Origin: Gammaproteobacteria bacterium
GTDB lineage: Bacteria > Pseudomonadota > Gammaproteobacteria > Ga0077536
Assembly (NCBI GenBank): GCA_024235015.1
Contig: JACKNG010000004.1
Location: forward strand, 186,001 to 250,000
Direction: 5' to 3'
Length of the DNA: 64,000 nucleotides
The notes under the pieces were generated by a model that had not been told where the DNA came from, did no database searches, and saw only the letters and a list, made by a program, of their open reading frames with translations. Of the stretch, positions 24,232 through 34,614 are shown piece after piece (the first letter of the stretch is position 1; every line of letters begins with the position of its first letter). Made by a program: the position numbers and the translations under genes.

Positions 24232-26307
24232 TCAGCCGGCGTGGTTGTCGAGCAGGATCTGCTGGGCGTCGCGGGCGCGCGAGGAGCCCGGCTTGGCGCG
24301 GGCGTAGGTGCCGTCGCTGCGCAGCAGCCAGGCCCGCGTGTTGTCCGCGAGGTAGTTGTTCAGGCACTCCTTCATGATGCGCTGGTGCAGGCGCTTGTCC
24401 TCGACCAGGAAGGCGGTCTCGACGCGATTGAAGAAGTTGCGGCCCATCCAGTCGGCGCTGGAGAGGTAGATCTCCGGCGCGCCGTCGTTGTGGAAGCAGA
24501 ACACCCGCGAATGCTCGAGGAAGCGGCCGACGATGGAGCGCACGCGGATGTTGTCCGACACGCCTTCGAAACCCGGCCTGAGGGCGCACACCCCGCGCAC
24601 GATGAGATCGATCTTGACCCCCGCCATCGAGGCCTCGTAGAGGGCGTTGATGGTTTGCACCTCGGACAGCGCGTTCATCTTGGCGATGATGCGCGCCGGT
24701 TTGCCCGCCCGGGCCAGCGCGGCCTCGCGGTTGATCAGGTCGATGACCGTGCGGTGCATGGTGAACGGCGACTGCAACAGTTTCTTCAGCTTGCCGGCGC
24801 GACCGGGCGCGGTGAGCTGGTGGAAGATTTTCTGCACGTCGACGCCGATGGTGTTGTCGCAGGTGAACAGGCCGTAATCGGTATACAGGCGCGCGGTGCG
24901 GGCGTGGTAGTTGCCGGTGCCGAGATGCACGTAGCGGCGCAGCTGTTTACCCTCGCGGCGCACGACCAGGATCATCTTGGCGTGCGTCTTGTGGCCGACG
25001 ATGCCGTAGACGACGTGCGCGCCGGCCTCCTGCAGGCGCGTGGCGAGCTCGATGTTGGCTTCCTCGTCGAAGCGCGCCTTGAGTTCGATGACGACGGTGA
25101 CTTCCTTGCCTTCGCGTGCAGCCTCGACCAGCGCCTGGACGATGGCGGAGTCCGGGCCGGTGCGGTAGAGCGTCTGCTTGATCACCAGCACTTCCGGGTC
25201 GCGCGCGGCCTGGAACAGGAAATCCGTGATCGGCGTGAACGACTGGAAAGGGTGATGCAGCAGCACGTCACCGCGGCGGATGACGTCGAACATGTCGGCA
25301 TTGCGCTTGAGCCTGAGCGGCCGGCTGGGGACGAACAGCGGGAACTTGAGATCGGGCCGCTCGATCATGTCGGGCACCGCCATCAGGCGGGTCAGGTTGA
25401 CCGGCCCGTTGCAGGCGTAGATGTCGGGCTCGAGCAGGTTGAACTCGTGCTTGAGCAGGCTCGTCATCTCGTCCGGGCATTCGCTGGCGACCTCGAGACG
25501 CACGGCGTCGCCGAAACGGCGTTGCTGCAATTCGCCCTCCAGCGCCTGCAGCAGGTCCTCGACCTCCTCGTCGTCGACGAACAGGTCGCTGTTGCGGGTG
25601 ACGCGGAACTGGTAGCAGCCGGTGACCTTCATGCCCGGGAAGATGTCGTCGACGTGGGCATGGATGATCGAGGACAGGAAGACGAACTCGTGCGGCCCGT
25701 TGGCGTAGGTCTCGGGGATGTTGATGATGCGTGGCAGCGAACGCGGCGCCTGCACGATGGCGATGACCGAGTTACGGCCGAAGGCGTCCGTACCCTCGAG
25801 CGAGACGAGGAAATTGAGGCTCTTGTTGAGGATGCGCGGAAAGGGATGCGACGGGTCGAGACCGATCGGGCTGAGCACCGGCAGCAGCTCGCGATTGAAG
25901 AAGCGCCGTACCCACACCGCCTGGCGCGCGTTCCACTCGCTGCGCTTGAGGAAGTGGATACCCTCTTCGCCGAGCTGCGGCAGCAGTTCCTCGTTGAGCA
26001 CGCGGTACTGTTCCGCGACCAGGGCGTGGGCGGTCTCGCTGATCGCGCGCAGCTGCTCGGCCGGGGACATCTGGTCGGGACCGGTCTGGGCGGCGTTGAA
26101 GACGACCTGCTGCTTCAGCCCGGCGACGCGGATCTCGAAGAACTCGTCGAGGTTGCTGCTCGATATGCACAGGAAGCGCAGGCGCTCGAGCAACGGGTTG
26201 GAATCGTCCTTGGCCTGCTCCAGCACTCGCCGGTTGAATTCGAGCAGGCTCAGCTCGCGGTTGAAGTAGAGTTCCGGATCTCCGATCCGGGTGGCTTTCG
26301 CATCCAT
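24232..26307 (-). CDS. ppk1: Polyphosphate kinase 1
   Basis: Makes polyphosphate from ATP reversibly. 691 residues, starting MDAKATRIGDPELYFNRELSLLEFN, the standard N-terminus. The phosphorylated catalytic histidine lies in GHKTHAKM, followed by RRYVHLGTGNYH and ARLYTDYGL; the second HKD-like half is near DLIVRG and SSADWMGRN. Tail-to-tail with ppx, so synthesis and breakdown genes lie side by side, and the pst-pho operon begins about 1.2 kb away. Confidence 0.96.
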   Translation of the reverse strand: MDAKATRIGDPELYFNRELSLLEFNRRVLEQAKDDSNPLLERLRFLCISSSNLDEFFEIRVAGLKQQVVFNAAQTGPDQMSPAEQLRAISETAHALVAEQYRVLNEELLPQLGEEGIHFLKRSEWNARQAVWVRRFFNRELLPVLSPIGLDPSHPFPRILNKSLNFLVSLEGTDAFGRNSVIAIVQAPRSLPRIINIPETYANGPHEFVFLSSIIHAHVDDIFPGMKVTGCYQFRVTRNSDLFVDDEEVEDLLQALEGELQQRRFGDAVRLEVASECPDEMTSLLKHEFNLLEPDIYACNGPVNLTRLMAVPDMIERPDLKFPLFVPSRPLRLKRNADMFDVIRRGDVLLHHPFQSFTPITDFLFQAARDPEVLVIKQTLYRTGPDSAIVQALVEAAREGKEVTVVIELKARFDEEANIELATRLQEAGAHVVYGIVGHKTHAKMILVVRREGKQLRRYVHLGTGNYHARTARLYTDYGLFTCDNTIGVDVQKIFHQLTAPGRAGKLKKLLQSPFTMHRTVIDLINREAALARAGKPARIIAKMNALSEVQTINALYEASMAGVKIDLIVRGVCALRPGFEGVSDNIRVRSIVGRFLEHSRVFCFHNDGAPEIYLSSADWMGRNFFNRVETAFLVEDKRLHQRIMKECLNNYLADNTRAWLLRSDGTYARAKPGSSRARDAQQILLDNHAG

Positions 26308-26432
26308 AGAACACCATGTGCGTGACGGCGGGTCGCGCGACCAGGCGCGCGCCGGGTGCAATGTGCGACCAGAGCACTTAACATTGCGCGCTTTTGGCAA
26401 CCGCCGCAAGCCGGCGAGGTGGCAGTTTGACC

Positions 26433-27281
26433 ATGGTCAAGGGAGACTCCGGGAAGCCGAAGACCAAGTCGCGGCGCAAGCAGAGCCAGACCAAGGCCGC
26501 GCGTGCGGATCGCCACGTCCTCTACGAAGCCGCGGTGCAATGCGTCGAAGCCGAGATCGATTTCGTCGACGAGGAGTTCGCCCGCCGCCGCGGTCGCCGC
26601 GCGCGTTACCTGCGCGAAGATTTCTGCGGCACCGCCAACACCGCCTGCGAATGGGTGCGCCGCCGCCACGACAACTACGCCACCGGCATCGATCTCGACG
26701 GCGACGTGTTGGCGTGGGGCGAGGCCCACCACCTCGCCACGCTCGCGCCCGCCCAGCGCAAACGCATCGCGCTCATCAACGACGACGTCCTGCGTGCGAG
26801 TACCCCGCTGCAGGACATCGTGCTGGCGATGAATTTCAGCTACTGGTTGTTCAAGGAACGGCGGCAGATGCGGCGTTACTTCCGCCGCGTGCTCGAGACG
26901 CTCAACGAGGACGGCATCTTCTTCCTCGATTGTTATGGCGGCTACGACGCCTTCCGCGTGCTCAAGGAGCGCACCCGTCACAAGGGCTTCACCTACGTCT
27001 GGGACCAGGCGTCCTACAACCCGGTCAACGGTGACCTGACCTGCCACATCCATTTCCACTTCCCCGACGGCTCCAAGCTCAAGCGCGCCTTCAGCTACGA
27101 GTGGCGGCTGTGGACGCTGCCCGAGATCCGGGAAATCCTCGCCGAGGCCGGTTTCGGCCGGACCACGGTGTTCTGGCAAGGCTGGGACGAGGACGAGGAA
27201 ACCGGCAGCGGCGAGTTCTATCCCGTCGAGTGCGCCGATCCGGACGCCGGCTGGATCTGCTACATCGCGGCGGAGCGCTGA
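26433..27281 (+). CDS. Class I SAM-dependent methyltransferase
   Basis: A 282-residue protein with a Lys/Arg-rich first 25 residues and a Rossmann methyltransferase core: motif I YLREDFCGTANTA, acidic end of strand 2 TGIDLDGDVL, and NDDVL. The middle part AMNFSYWLFKERRQMRRYF and the C-terminal lid follow a conserved family whose substrate I do not know. An alternative ATG 39 bp upstream is less likely. Divergent from ppk. Confidence 0.82.
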   Translation: MVKGDSGKPKTKSRRKQSQTKAARADRHVLYEAAVQCVEAEIDFVDEEFARRRGRRARYLREDFCGTANTACEWVRRRHDNYATGIDLDGDVLAWGEAHHLATLAPAQRKRIALINDDVLRASTPLQDIVLAMNFSYWLFKERRQMRRYFRRVLETLNEDGIFFLDCYGGYDAFRVLKERTRHKGFTYVWDQASYNPVNGDLTCHIHFHFPDGSKLKRAFSYEWRLWTLPEIREILAEAGFGRTTVFWQGWDEDEETGSGEFYPVECADPDAGWICYIAAER

Positions 27282-27388
27282 CCCGCCTCGCCCGCCCGCG
27301 GTCATCGCTAGGGCGCATGGCCGGAATGGTCCGCGGCGGGTCGGTGGTTGCCGCGGAAAACGCCCGGGAACGGCGGGCTAGGGCCGCC

Positions 27389-27406
27389 TTGTAATATTTC
27401 TGTAAC
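27389..27406 (+). promoter_or_regulatory. Pho box upstream of pst operon
   Basis: TTGTAAT-ATTT-CTGTAAC is a direct repeat with an 11-bp period, matching the PhoB-binding pattern (CTGTCAT repeats spaced by four A/T-rich bases). It lies about 136 bp before the pstC start and stands out as A+T-rich in a G+C-rich region. PhoB, encoded at the other end of this cluster, would bind here at low phosphate. Confidence 0.8.
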
Positions 27407-27541
27407 ATTCGCGCACCAGACTCGTGGCCCGCGCGAACTGCCGTCGGCCGAACGGCCGCGGCATTCGATCCCCCGGTGCCCCGGGGTTTGGCAAGGGTCG
27501 GTACCGCCAGTCCGGCACTGACCGAGTGAGCCGATAAGAGC

Positions 27542-29812
27542 ATGCCCTCCGACACCCCTGCCGTTCCCGTCAGCGACGTGCGCACGACCTCGCCGCGCGA
27601 GCGCATGCGACTGCTCAAGGATCGCCTGTTCGGCCTTGCCATGGGCGTCGGCGGGATCTCGGTCATCATCGCTATCCTTCTGATTTTTTTCTATCTTTTC
27701 TACACCGTACTGCCCCTGTTCGAAGCCGCGACGGTACGCCCGGCGGCGACCGTGAGCGTGGCCGACGATGCCGCGACGGACTTGGTCGCGCTCGACGAAT
27801 ACACCGAAATCGGCTTCGCCGCCGATGCTCGGGGCGACTGGCGCTTCGTCGACGTCGCCGATGGCCGTGAACGCCTCGCCGGCAACCTGCTCGGGCCGGA
27901 CGCCGGCACCACCCGGGTCACGGCGCTCGCGGCCGGGTCGCCGGCGGCGGGGACGCTGTTCGCCGGCACCAGCGACGGCCGGGTGGTCATCGCTCGCACC
28001 CGTTACAGCGTGAGCTACCCGGACGACCAGCGCCTGGTCACCCCGGCGCTCGGCTTTCCCTACGGCACCGAGCCGCACGACGTCGCCGGCGACGGCGCCG
28101 CCATCCGCCTGCTCGCCGGCCAGGCCGACGACGACGAGGCGACCATCGCCGCGGTCACCGCCGATGGCCGCCTGCTGCTGCTCAACATCACCCGCCAGAC
28201 CTCGCTGCTCGACGACGAGGTCAGCTTCGAACTCGGCCGCGCGGAACTCGACCTCGATGGCGAGGACGTCGTCCACATCCTCATGAATCCTGGTCAGCGG
28301 CGCCTGTTCACCGTCTCCACCAACGGCGTGCTGAGCTTCTACGACATCGCCAACAAGGCCAGCCCCGTCCTCGTCGACCGCGCCAGCCTGTTCGACGACG
28401 ACAGCCGCGTCACGGCGGCCGCCATGCTGAGCGGCGGGGTGTCGCTGGTGTTCGGCGATTCCAGGGGGCGGCTGGCGCAGTGGTTCCCGGTACGCGACGC
28501 CCACAACACCTACACCCTGGCGCAGGTGCGCGAATTCGAGCCGCTGCCAGCCGGTATTTCGCACATCGCGCCCGAGTATTTCCGCAAGGGCTTCGCTGCC
28601 ATCGACGATGCCGGCAACCTCGGGCTCTACCATGCCACGGCCGCGCGCCAGCTGACCGTGCTGCCGACCGGCGCGCGCACGGTGACCGCGCTGGCCTTCG
28701 CGCCGCGCGCCGACGGCATCATCTATTCCGATGCGAGCGGCGAGTACCACACCCTCGCGGTACACAATCCGCATCCCGAGGTTTCGTGGCGCGCGCTGTG
28801 GGGGAAGGTCTGGTACGAGAACCGCGAGGGGCCGGAATTCATCTGGCAGTCGTCCTCGGCGAGCGCGGATTTCGAGCCCAAGTTCAGCCTCACGCCGCTG
28901 GCCTTCGGCACGTTCAAGGCGGCGTTCTACTCGATGCTGTTCGCCATGCCGCTGGCGGTGCTGGGCGCGATCTACACCGCCTACTTCATGTCGCCGCCGG
29001 CGCGCAGCATCGTCAAGCCGACCATCGAGGTGATGGCGGCGCTGCCGACAGTCATTCTCGGCTTCCTCGCCGGGCTGTGGCTGGCGCCACTGATCGAGCG
29101 CGACCTGGTCGGCTTCTTCCTGTGTATCCCGGCCCTGCCCCTGGCCATGGTGGCGGCGGCGTTCGCCTGGACGCGCCTGCCCGCAGCCATCCGTCACCGC
29201 GTCCCGGAGGGCTGGGAAGCACTACTGCTGGTGCCGGTGATCTGTGCCACCGCGTGGTTGTGCATCGAGCTCGGCCAGTGGCTGGAAGTGCTGTTCTTCG
29301 GCGGCAGCGCGCCGCACTGGCTGCACGAGACCTGGGGCATCACCTACGACCAGCGCAACTCGCTGGTGGTCGGCATCGCCATCGGCTTCGCCGTCATCCC
29401 GACCATCTTCACCATCAGCGAGGATGCCGTGTTCAGCGTGCCGCGCTCGTTGACCATGGGCTCCCTCGCGCTCGGTGCGACGCCGTGGCAGACGGCGATC
29501 AAGGTCGTGCTGCTGACGGCCAGCCCGGGCATCTTCTCGGCGCTCATGATCGGTATGGGCCGCGCGGTCGGCGAGACCATGATCGTGCTCATGGCGACCG
29601 GCAACACGCCCATCATGGATCTCAACATCTTCCAGGGCTTCCGCGCGCTGTCGGCCAACATCGCCGTCGAGATGCCGGAATCGGAAGTCCACTCGACCCA
29701 CTACCGCGTGTTGTTCCTCGCCGCCCTGGTCCTGTTCCTGGTCACCTTCGCGGTCAATACCCTGGCCGAGATCGTGCGGCAGCGCCTGCGGCGCAAGTAC
29801 GCGAGCCTGTAG
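27542..29812 (+). CDS. pstC: Phosphate ABC transporter permease, long PstC
   Basis: Inner-membrane subunit of the high-affinity phosphate importer. At 756 residues it is far longer than E. coli PstC (about 320). After a first helix (about 33-60) comes a large, beta-rich extramembrane region (about 65-445) with WD-like repeats, then the normal permease domain (about 450-756) with the ABC coupling loop near SLALGATPWQTAIKVVL and GMGRAVGETM. The long form is known from other gammaproteobacteria. First gene after the Pho box; 6 bp separate it from pstA. Confidence 0.93.
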   Translation: MPSDTPAVPVSDVRTTSPRERMRLLKDRLFGLAMGVGGISVIIAILLIFFYLFYTVLPLFEAATVRPAATVSVADDAATDLVALDEYTEIGFAADARGDWRFVDVADGRERLAGNLLGPDAGTTRVTALAAGSPAAGTLFAGTSDGRVVIARTRYSVSYPDDQRLVTPALGFPYGTEPHDVAGDGAAIRLLAGQADDDEATIAAVTADGRLLLLNITRQTSLLDDEVSFELGRAELDLDGEDVVHILMNPGQRRLFTVSTNGVLSFYDIANKASPVLVDRASLFDDDSRVTAAAMLSGGVSLVFGDSRGRLAQWFPVRDAHNTYTLAQVREFEPLPAGISHIAPEYFRKGFAAIDDAGNLGLYHATAARQLTVLPTGARTVTALAFAPRADGIIYSDASGEYHTLAVHNPHPEVSWRALWGKVWYENREGPEFIWQSSSASADFEPKFSLTPLAFGTFKAAFYSMLFAMPLAVLGAIYTAYFMSPPARSIVKPTIEVMAALPTVILGFLAGLWLAPLIERDLVGFFLCIPALPLAMVAAAFAWTRLPAAIRHRVPEGWEALLLVPVICATAWLCIELGQWLEVLFFGGSAPHWLHETWGITYDQRNSLVVGIAIGFAVIPTIFTISEDAVFSVPRSLTMGSLALGATPWQTAIKVVLLTASPGIFSALMIGMGRAVGETMIVLMATGNTPIMDLNIFQGFRALSANIAVEMPESEVHSTHYRVLFLAALVLFLVTFAVNTLAEIVRQRLRRKYASL

Positions 29813-29818
29813 CCGGCC

Positions 29819-31510
29819 ATGGCAGTACCTGCGCGGATCATGGACAACGCCGACCGCCGCCCCGATGTGCGGGACTGGGTGGCCTCGGGCCAGCCCTGGA
29901 TCTGGCTGACCGCCGGTACCGTGAGCATGAGCCTGATCATGGTCGTCGGCCTGCTCGCGCTGATCACCCTGCGCGGCATGGGGCACTTCTGGCCGGCCGG
30001 GGTGGTCGAGCTCTCGCTGCGCGATGGCAGCCTCATGCTCGGCGAGTATGCCGACCACGAAACCGTGACCGCGGCGCGCGTGCGCGGCCTCGGCATCGAG
30101 GTTCCAGCCGAGCGCGAGTTCGTCGATCGCTTCCTGCTCAAGGTCGGCAACCGCGACGTGACCGGCGCCGATTTCCGCTGGGTCAACGACATCGACATCG
30201 TCGCCACCCGTTATCCGACCGCGGCCTTCGTCGCCGAGCGCGAGGAATGGGGCAATTTCTACGGCTTCGTCGACGGCATCCGTGAAGGCGAGACCCAGCT
30301 CGACGAAGGCGTCGACCTGTGGGCCGAGATCGACGCCCGCCTGGCGCGCAAGCAGGACCTCGCCGCGCGCATCGCCGCCATCGAGGACGATGCGATGGAC
30401 TCGGTCAACTACGCGCTCGAACGCCTGCGCCTGCGCGAACGGCGCCTGGAACTCGACGGTGTACCCGCCGGCGACGAGGCCCATGCCCGGATTGCCGCCG
30501 AGCGCGCCGAACTCGACCAGCGCTACCAGGACCTGTCGGCGGAACTCGCCGCGCTGCACCACGACATCGAGCGCGACGTCCTGCTCGTGCATACCGTCGA
30601 CGGCGAGGCGCGCGAGCTGCCGTTCGCCAAGCTGGTACGGGTGTTCCGGCCCAACGGCATGAGCTGGTTGGCCAAGCTCGGGCATTACTTCGACAAGGCC
30701 GGCGAGTTCGTTGCCGATGACCCGCGCGAGGCCAATACCGAGGGCGGCGTGTTCCCGGCCATCTTCGGCACGGTGCTGATGGTGTTGCTGATGTCGGTGT
30801 TCGTCACGCCGTTCGGGGTGATCGCGGCGATCTACCTGCGCGAGTACGCCCAACAGGGCACCATGACCCGCATCATCCGCATCGCCGTCAACAATCTCGC
30901 CGGCGTGCCGTCGGTGGTCTACGGCGTGTTCGGCCTCGGTTTCTTCGTCTACTTTCTCGGCGGCTCGATCGATCGCCTGTTCTTCCCCGAGGCCCTGCCG
31001 GCACCGACCTTCGGCACACCGGGCCTGCTGTGGTCGTCGGTCACCCTCGCGCTGTTGACCGTACCGGTGGTCATCGTCGCCACCGAGGAAGGCCTGTCGC
31101 GCATTCCGCGCAGCATCCGCGAAGGCAGCCTGGCGCTCGGCGCGACCAAGGCCGAGACCCTGTGGCGCACGGTGCTGCCGATGGCGACGCCGGCCATGAT
31201 GACCGGGCTCATCCTGGCCGTGGCGCGGGCTGCAGGCGAGGTCGCACCCTTGATGATGGTCGGCGTGGTCAAGCTCGCACCGAGCCTGCCGCTGGATGGC
31301 AACTTCCCCTTCCTGCACCTCGATCGCAAGTTCATGCACCTCGGTTTCCACATCTACGATGTCGGATTCCAGAGTCCCAACGTGGAAGCGGCGCGTCCGC
31401 TGGTCTATGCCACGGCCCTGTTGCTGGTCATCATCATCGTGGCCCTGAACCTGGCGGCGATCACGATTCGCAACCGCCTGCGGGAAAAGTACAATGCAGC
31501 CGAAACCTGA
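29819..31510 (+). CDS. pstA: Phosphate ABC transporter permease, long PstA
   Basis: Partner permease of PstC; 563 residues against about 300 in E. coli. Helix 1 lies at about 33-56, followed by a soluble insert (about 60-300) that contains a charged, probably coiled-coil stretch (about 165-250). The permease domain (about 315-560) includes NNLAGVPSVVYG, the coupling helix SLALGATKAETLWRTVLP and AVARAAGEVAP. It overlaps or abuts pstB. Confidence 0.93.
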   Translation: MAVPARIMDNADRRPDVRDWVASGQPWIWLTAGTVSMSLIMVVGLLALITLRGMGHFWPAGVVELSLRDGSLMLGEYADHETVTAARVRGLGIEVPAEREFVDRFLLKVGNRDVTGADFRWVNDIDIVATRYPTAAFVAEREEWGNFYGFVDGIREGETQLDEGVDLWAEIDARLARKQDLAARIAAIEDDAMDSVNYALERLRLRERRLELDGVPAGDEAHARIAAERAELDQRYQDLSAELAALHHDIERDVLLVHTVDGEARELPFAKLVRVFRPNGMSWLAKLGHYFDKAGEFVADDPREANTEGGVFPAIFGTVLMVLLMSVFVTPFGVIAAIYLREYAQQGTMTRIIRIAVNNLAGVPSVVYGVFGLGFFVYFLGGSIDRLFFPEALPAPTFGTPGLLWSSVTLALLTVPVVIVATEEGLSRIPRSIREGSLALGATKAETLWRTVLPMATPAMMTGLILAVARAAGEVAPLMMVGVVKLAPSLPLDGNFPFLHLDRKFMHLGFHIYDVGFQSPNVEAARPLVYATALLLVIIIVALNLAAITIRNRLREKYNAAET

Positions 31511-31526
31511 TTCTGGATCGCCCCCG

Positions 31527-32375
31527 ATGAGCAGAACCGCGGCGGGCCCGGGCGCCGAGGGTGCGGTCTCCGGCATGAGCCTCCACACCTTGCGCGAAAC
31601 CACGGCGAGTGCGCAGGCGTCTGCAACCTGTCTCGAAGTAGCCAAGCTGAACCTCTATTACGGGGACAAGCGCGCGCTGAACGACATCAACATGACCATC
31701 CCGTCGAAGATGGTCACGGCCTTCATCGGGCCCAGTGGTTGCGGCAAGTCGACTTTGCTGCGCTGCTTCAACCGCATGAACGATCTCATCGACGACGTAC
31801 ACATCGACGGCGAGGTCCGCCTCGACGGGCAGAACATCTACGACCGTGCAGTCAACGTCGCCCAGCTGCGGCGGCGGGTGGGCATGGTGTTCCAGAAGCC
31901 CAATCCGTTTCCGAAATCGATCTACGAGAACGTCGCCTACGGTCTGCGCATCCAGGGCGTGAAGAGCCGCCGCGTGCTCGACAAGGCGGTCGAGCGCGCG
32001 CTGCGCGGCGCCGCGCTGTGGGACGAAGTGAAGGACCGTGTGCACGACAACGCGCTGGGGCTTTCGGGCGGGCAGCAGCAGCGCCTGGTCATCGCGCGTG
32101 CCATCGCCATCGAACCCGAAGTCCTGTTGCTCGACGAGCCGGCTTCGGCGCTCGATCCGATCTCGACGCTCAAGATCGAGGAGCTCATCTACGAGCTCAA
32201 GCGTGATTACACTATCGTCATCGTCACGCACAACATGCAGCAGGCTGCGCGCGTGTCCGATTACACGGCCTTCATGTACATGGGTGACCTGATCGAATTC
32301 GGTGAGACGCGTACGCTGTTCACCACGCCTCGGCGCAAGCAGACCGAGGACTACATCACCGGTCGCTACGGCTGA
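31527..32375 (+). CDS. pstB: Phosphate ABC transporter ATP-binding protein
   Basis: ATPase of the Pst importer, about 282 residues. Walker A GPSGCGKST near residue 68, Q-loop MVFQKPNPFP, signature LSGGQQQR near 178, Walker B LLLDEPASALD near 200, H-loop VIVTHNMQQA. Possible starts are 31494 (overlapping pstA by 17 bp), 31527 and 31575; none has a strong ribosome-binding site, so the start is uncertain. It is followed by phoU. Confidence 0.95.
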   Translation: MSRTAAGPGAEGAVSGMSLHTLRETTASAQASATCLEVAKLNLYYGDKRALNDINMTIPSKMVTAFIGPSGCGKSTLLRCFNRMNDLIDDVHIDGEVRLDGQNIYDRAVNVAQLRRRVGMVFQKPNPFPKSIYENVAYGLRIQGVKSRRVLDKAVERALRGAALWDEVKDRVHDNALGLSGGQQQRLVIARAIAIEPEVLLLDEPASALDPISTLKIEELIYELKRDYTIVIVTHNMQQAARVSDYTAFMYMGDLIEFGETRTLFTTPRRKQTEDYITGRYG

Positions 32376-32447
32376 AGCAGGTTTTGAACCAGCAGGGCCC
32401 GGCGTCACGGTCAGGGTGCATCCAGACACCTCGGGGAGAGCAAACAG

Positions 32448-33179
32448 ATGGCAGCCTCCAACCTTCCGCATCACATATCCCAGCAGTTCGACAAGGAACT
32501 CGAGGACATCCGGTCCAAGGTACTGGCCATGGGCGGGCTGGTCGAAGACCACCTGCACCGGGTCCTGGAATGCTTTGCCAAGGGCAACTTCGAAGCGGCC
32601 GAATACGTCGCCGTCAACGACTACAAGGTCAACGCGCTCGAGGTCGAGATCGACTCCGATTGCACCGAGATCCTGCTGTGCCGCCAGCCGGCCGCCGGCG
32701 ATCTGCGCCTGGTGCTGGCGGTGAGCAAGACCATCACCGATCTCGAACGTATCGGTGACGAGGCCGAGAAAATCGCGCGCCTCGTTCTCAACCTGCGCAA
32801 TACCACCGCGCTCACCACTTACTACGTCGGCATGCTCGCCATGGGACACCACGTACGACGTATGCTGCGCGCGTCGCTGGACGCCTTCGCGCGCATGGAT
32901 TCGGAGGCCGCGTTCCGGGTTGCCCACGAGGATCGGGAAATCGACGCCGAGACCGACGTCATCATGCGCCACCTCATCACGTACATGATGGAGGATGCCC
33001 GGTCGATTACGCCGGTGCTCGACGCCGTGCTGTCACTGCGTGCGCTCGAGCGCATCGGTGACCACGCGCGCAACATCTGCGAGAACGTCATCTACCTGGT
33101 CGAGGGCAAGGACGTGCGCCACGTCGCGCTCGAGCAGGTCGAGCAGGAACTCGAGCTGCGCCGACGCGGCGACGACTGA
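32448..33179 (+). CDS. phoU: Phosphate transport system regulator PhoU
   Basis: Negative regulator that links Pst transport to PhoR signalling. 243 residues with two PhoU helical repeats, each with the acidic metal-binding pattern ExxxD (VNDYKVNALEVEID and EDREIDAETD; DLERIGDEAEKIA and LERIGDHARNI). A good ribosome-binding site GGGGAGAG precedes the ATG. Last gene of the plus-strand operon; convergent with phoR with 7 bp between the stops. Confidence 0.96.
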   Translation: MAASNLPHHISQQFDKELEDIRSKVLAMGGLVEDHLHRVLECFAKGNFEAAEYVAVNDYKVNALEVEIDSDCTEILLCRQPAAGDLRLVLAVSKTITDLERIGDEAEKIARLVLNLRNTTALTTYYVGMLAMGHHVRRMLRASLDAFARMDSEAAFRVAHEDREIDAETDVIMRHLITYMMEDARSITPVLDAVLSLRALERIGDHARNICENVIYLVEGKDVRHVALEQVEQELELRRRGDD

Positions 33180-33186
33180 GCAGATT

Positions 33187-34530
33187 TCAGCCCGTCTCGT
33201 GGGCAACCTCGACGGCTGCGGGCTGGCGCAGCCGGATCTCGGTGGATGGGAAATCGGCGCGGAAACAACTGCCCTTGCCCGGCGTGCTGGTGATGTCCAG
33301 CGTCGCACCGTGGCGTGCCAGCACGTGCTTGACGATGGCGAGCCCGAGCCCGGTGCCACCACCGCGCTGGTCGCGGGCGCGTGAGGGGTCGACGCGGTAG
33401 AAGCGCTCGGTGAGCCGCGGCAGGTGTTCCGGCGCGATGCCGATGCCGTTGTCCTCGACGGCGAAGTGCGCGCCGAGCTCGTCGCGGTACCAGCGTACCC
33501 GGATGACGCCGCGCGCCGGCGTGTACTGCACGGCGTTGAAGACCAGGTTGGAGAACGCGCTGTCGATCTCGGCACGCGCGCCGTTGAGGCACAGGCTGCC
33601 GTCGATCTCGAAACTGAACAGGTGCTCGTCCGCGCCGCTGAGCTCACGTGCGCGGCCGTGGATGTCGCTGATCAACGCCGGTATGTCGACCGTACTCGGC
33701 TGCGGCACGCGCAGCTCGCTCTCCAGGCTCGACAGCAACAACAGTTCCTCGACCAGGTTCTGCATGCGCCGCGCATGGGCCGACATCTGCTCCAGCGCCG
33801 GCTGCCAGGCGGCCGGCGCCTGGTTCTGCTGGTCGCGCAGCATTTCCAGGTAGCCCTGGAACACCGTGATCGGCGTACGCAGCTCGTGTGAGACGTTGGC
33901 GACGAAGTCGGCGTGGATCTGGTTGGCCATGTGGAGTTGGGTGACGTCGCGGGCGACCAGGATGCGCTGGTCGACGCCGTAGGGCGCGGTCAGCACGCTG
34001 AGATAGCGCTCGGCGTCCATCGGCCCCTCGATCTCGATGGTCGAGCCCTCCTGGCCGCGGCTGGCCTCGATGTAGGCACGCAGGGCCGGCGTGCGGACCA
34101 GGTTGGTGATGCGCTGGCCGACGTCTTCCGGCCAGCAGATGCCGAGGTCACGCCGCGCCGCACTGTTGGCCCAGCGGACTTCGTCGTCGACGTCGAGCAC
34201 CACGGTCGCATCGGGCAGGGCACGGGTCGCGTTCTGGAACTGCTTGAGGTAGCTGGCGAGCTTCTTCTTGCGCTTCTTGTGGCGCTCGCGCAGGTAGTCG
34301 ACTTCGAGCGTCACCTCCTCGAACACGCCCGGGTGTTCCGGCGGCTCGTGTTCCTTGCGGTGGCGCAGCCAGACCAGCAGCTCGGCGAGGCCGTGATGGA
34401 GCCAGGTGATGTAGGCGACGCTGGCGGCCAGCAGGGACCACGCCATGGCGCCGGTGAGCAGGCCCAGCACGAGGCCCGCGAGGAGAAACGCCAGCGCTCG
34501 CCAGAGATCCTGATGCTGCATGGCAATCAT
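33187..34530 (-). CDS. phoR: Phosphate regulon sensor histidine kinase
   Basis: Membrane kinase of 447 residues. Two N-terminal helices (about 10-45), a basic linker (KKRKKK), a PAS domain (about 100-195), HisKA with His215 in VSHELRTP, and a HATPase domain with FSNLVFNAVQYTP, DNGIGI and GGTGLGLAI. It matches PhoR of Pseudomonas type. Two in-frame ATGs (34530, 34521) are possible; neither has a clear ribosome-binding site. Downstream of phoB with 84 bp between. Confidence 0.94.
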   Translation of the reverse strand: MIAMQHQDLWRALAFLLAGLVLGLLTGAMAWSLLAASVAYITWLHHGLAELLVWLRHRKEHEPPEHPGVFEEVTLEVDYLRERHKKRKKKLASYLKQFQNATRALPDATVVLDVDDEVRWANSAARRDLGICWPEDVGQRITNLVRTPALRAYIEASRGQEGSTIEIEGPMDAERYLSVLTAPYGVDQRILVARDVTQLHMANQIHADFVANVSHELRTPITVFQGYLEMLRDQQNQAPAAWQPALEQMSAHARRMQNLVEELLLLSSLESELRVPQPSTVDIPALISDIHGRARELSGADEHLFSFEIDGSLCLNGARAEIDSAFSNLVFNAVQYTPARGVIRVRWYRDELGAHFAVEDNGIGIAPEHLPRLTERFYRVDPSRARDQRGGGTGLGLAIVKHVLARHGATLDITSTPGKGSCFRADFPSTEIRLRQPAAVEVAHETG

Positions 34531-34614
34531 ACGAAGGGCGCGGGACAGGTCGCGATTATGCGCTCAATCCCCGGACGATTGAATGCACGGTTGGCCGGGT
34601 CGCCCTGATCCCGG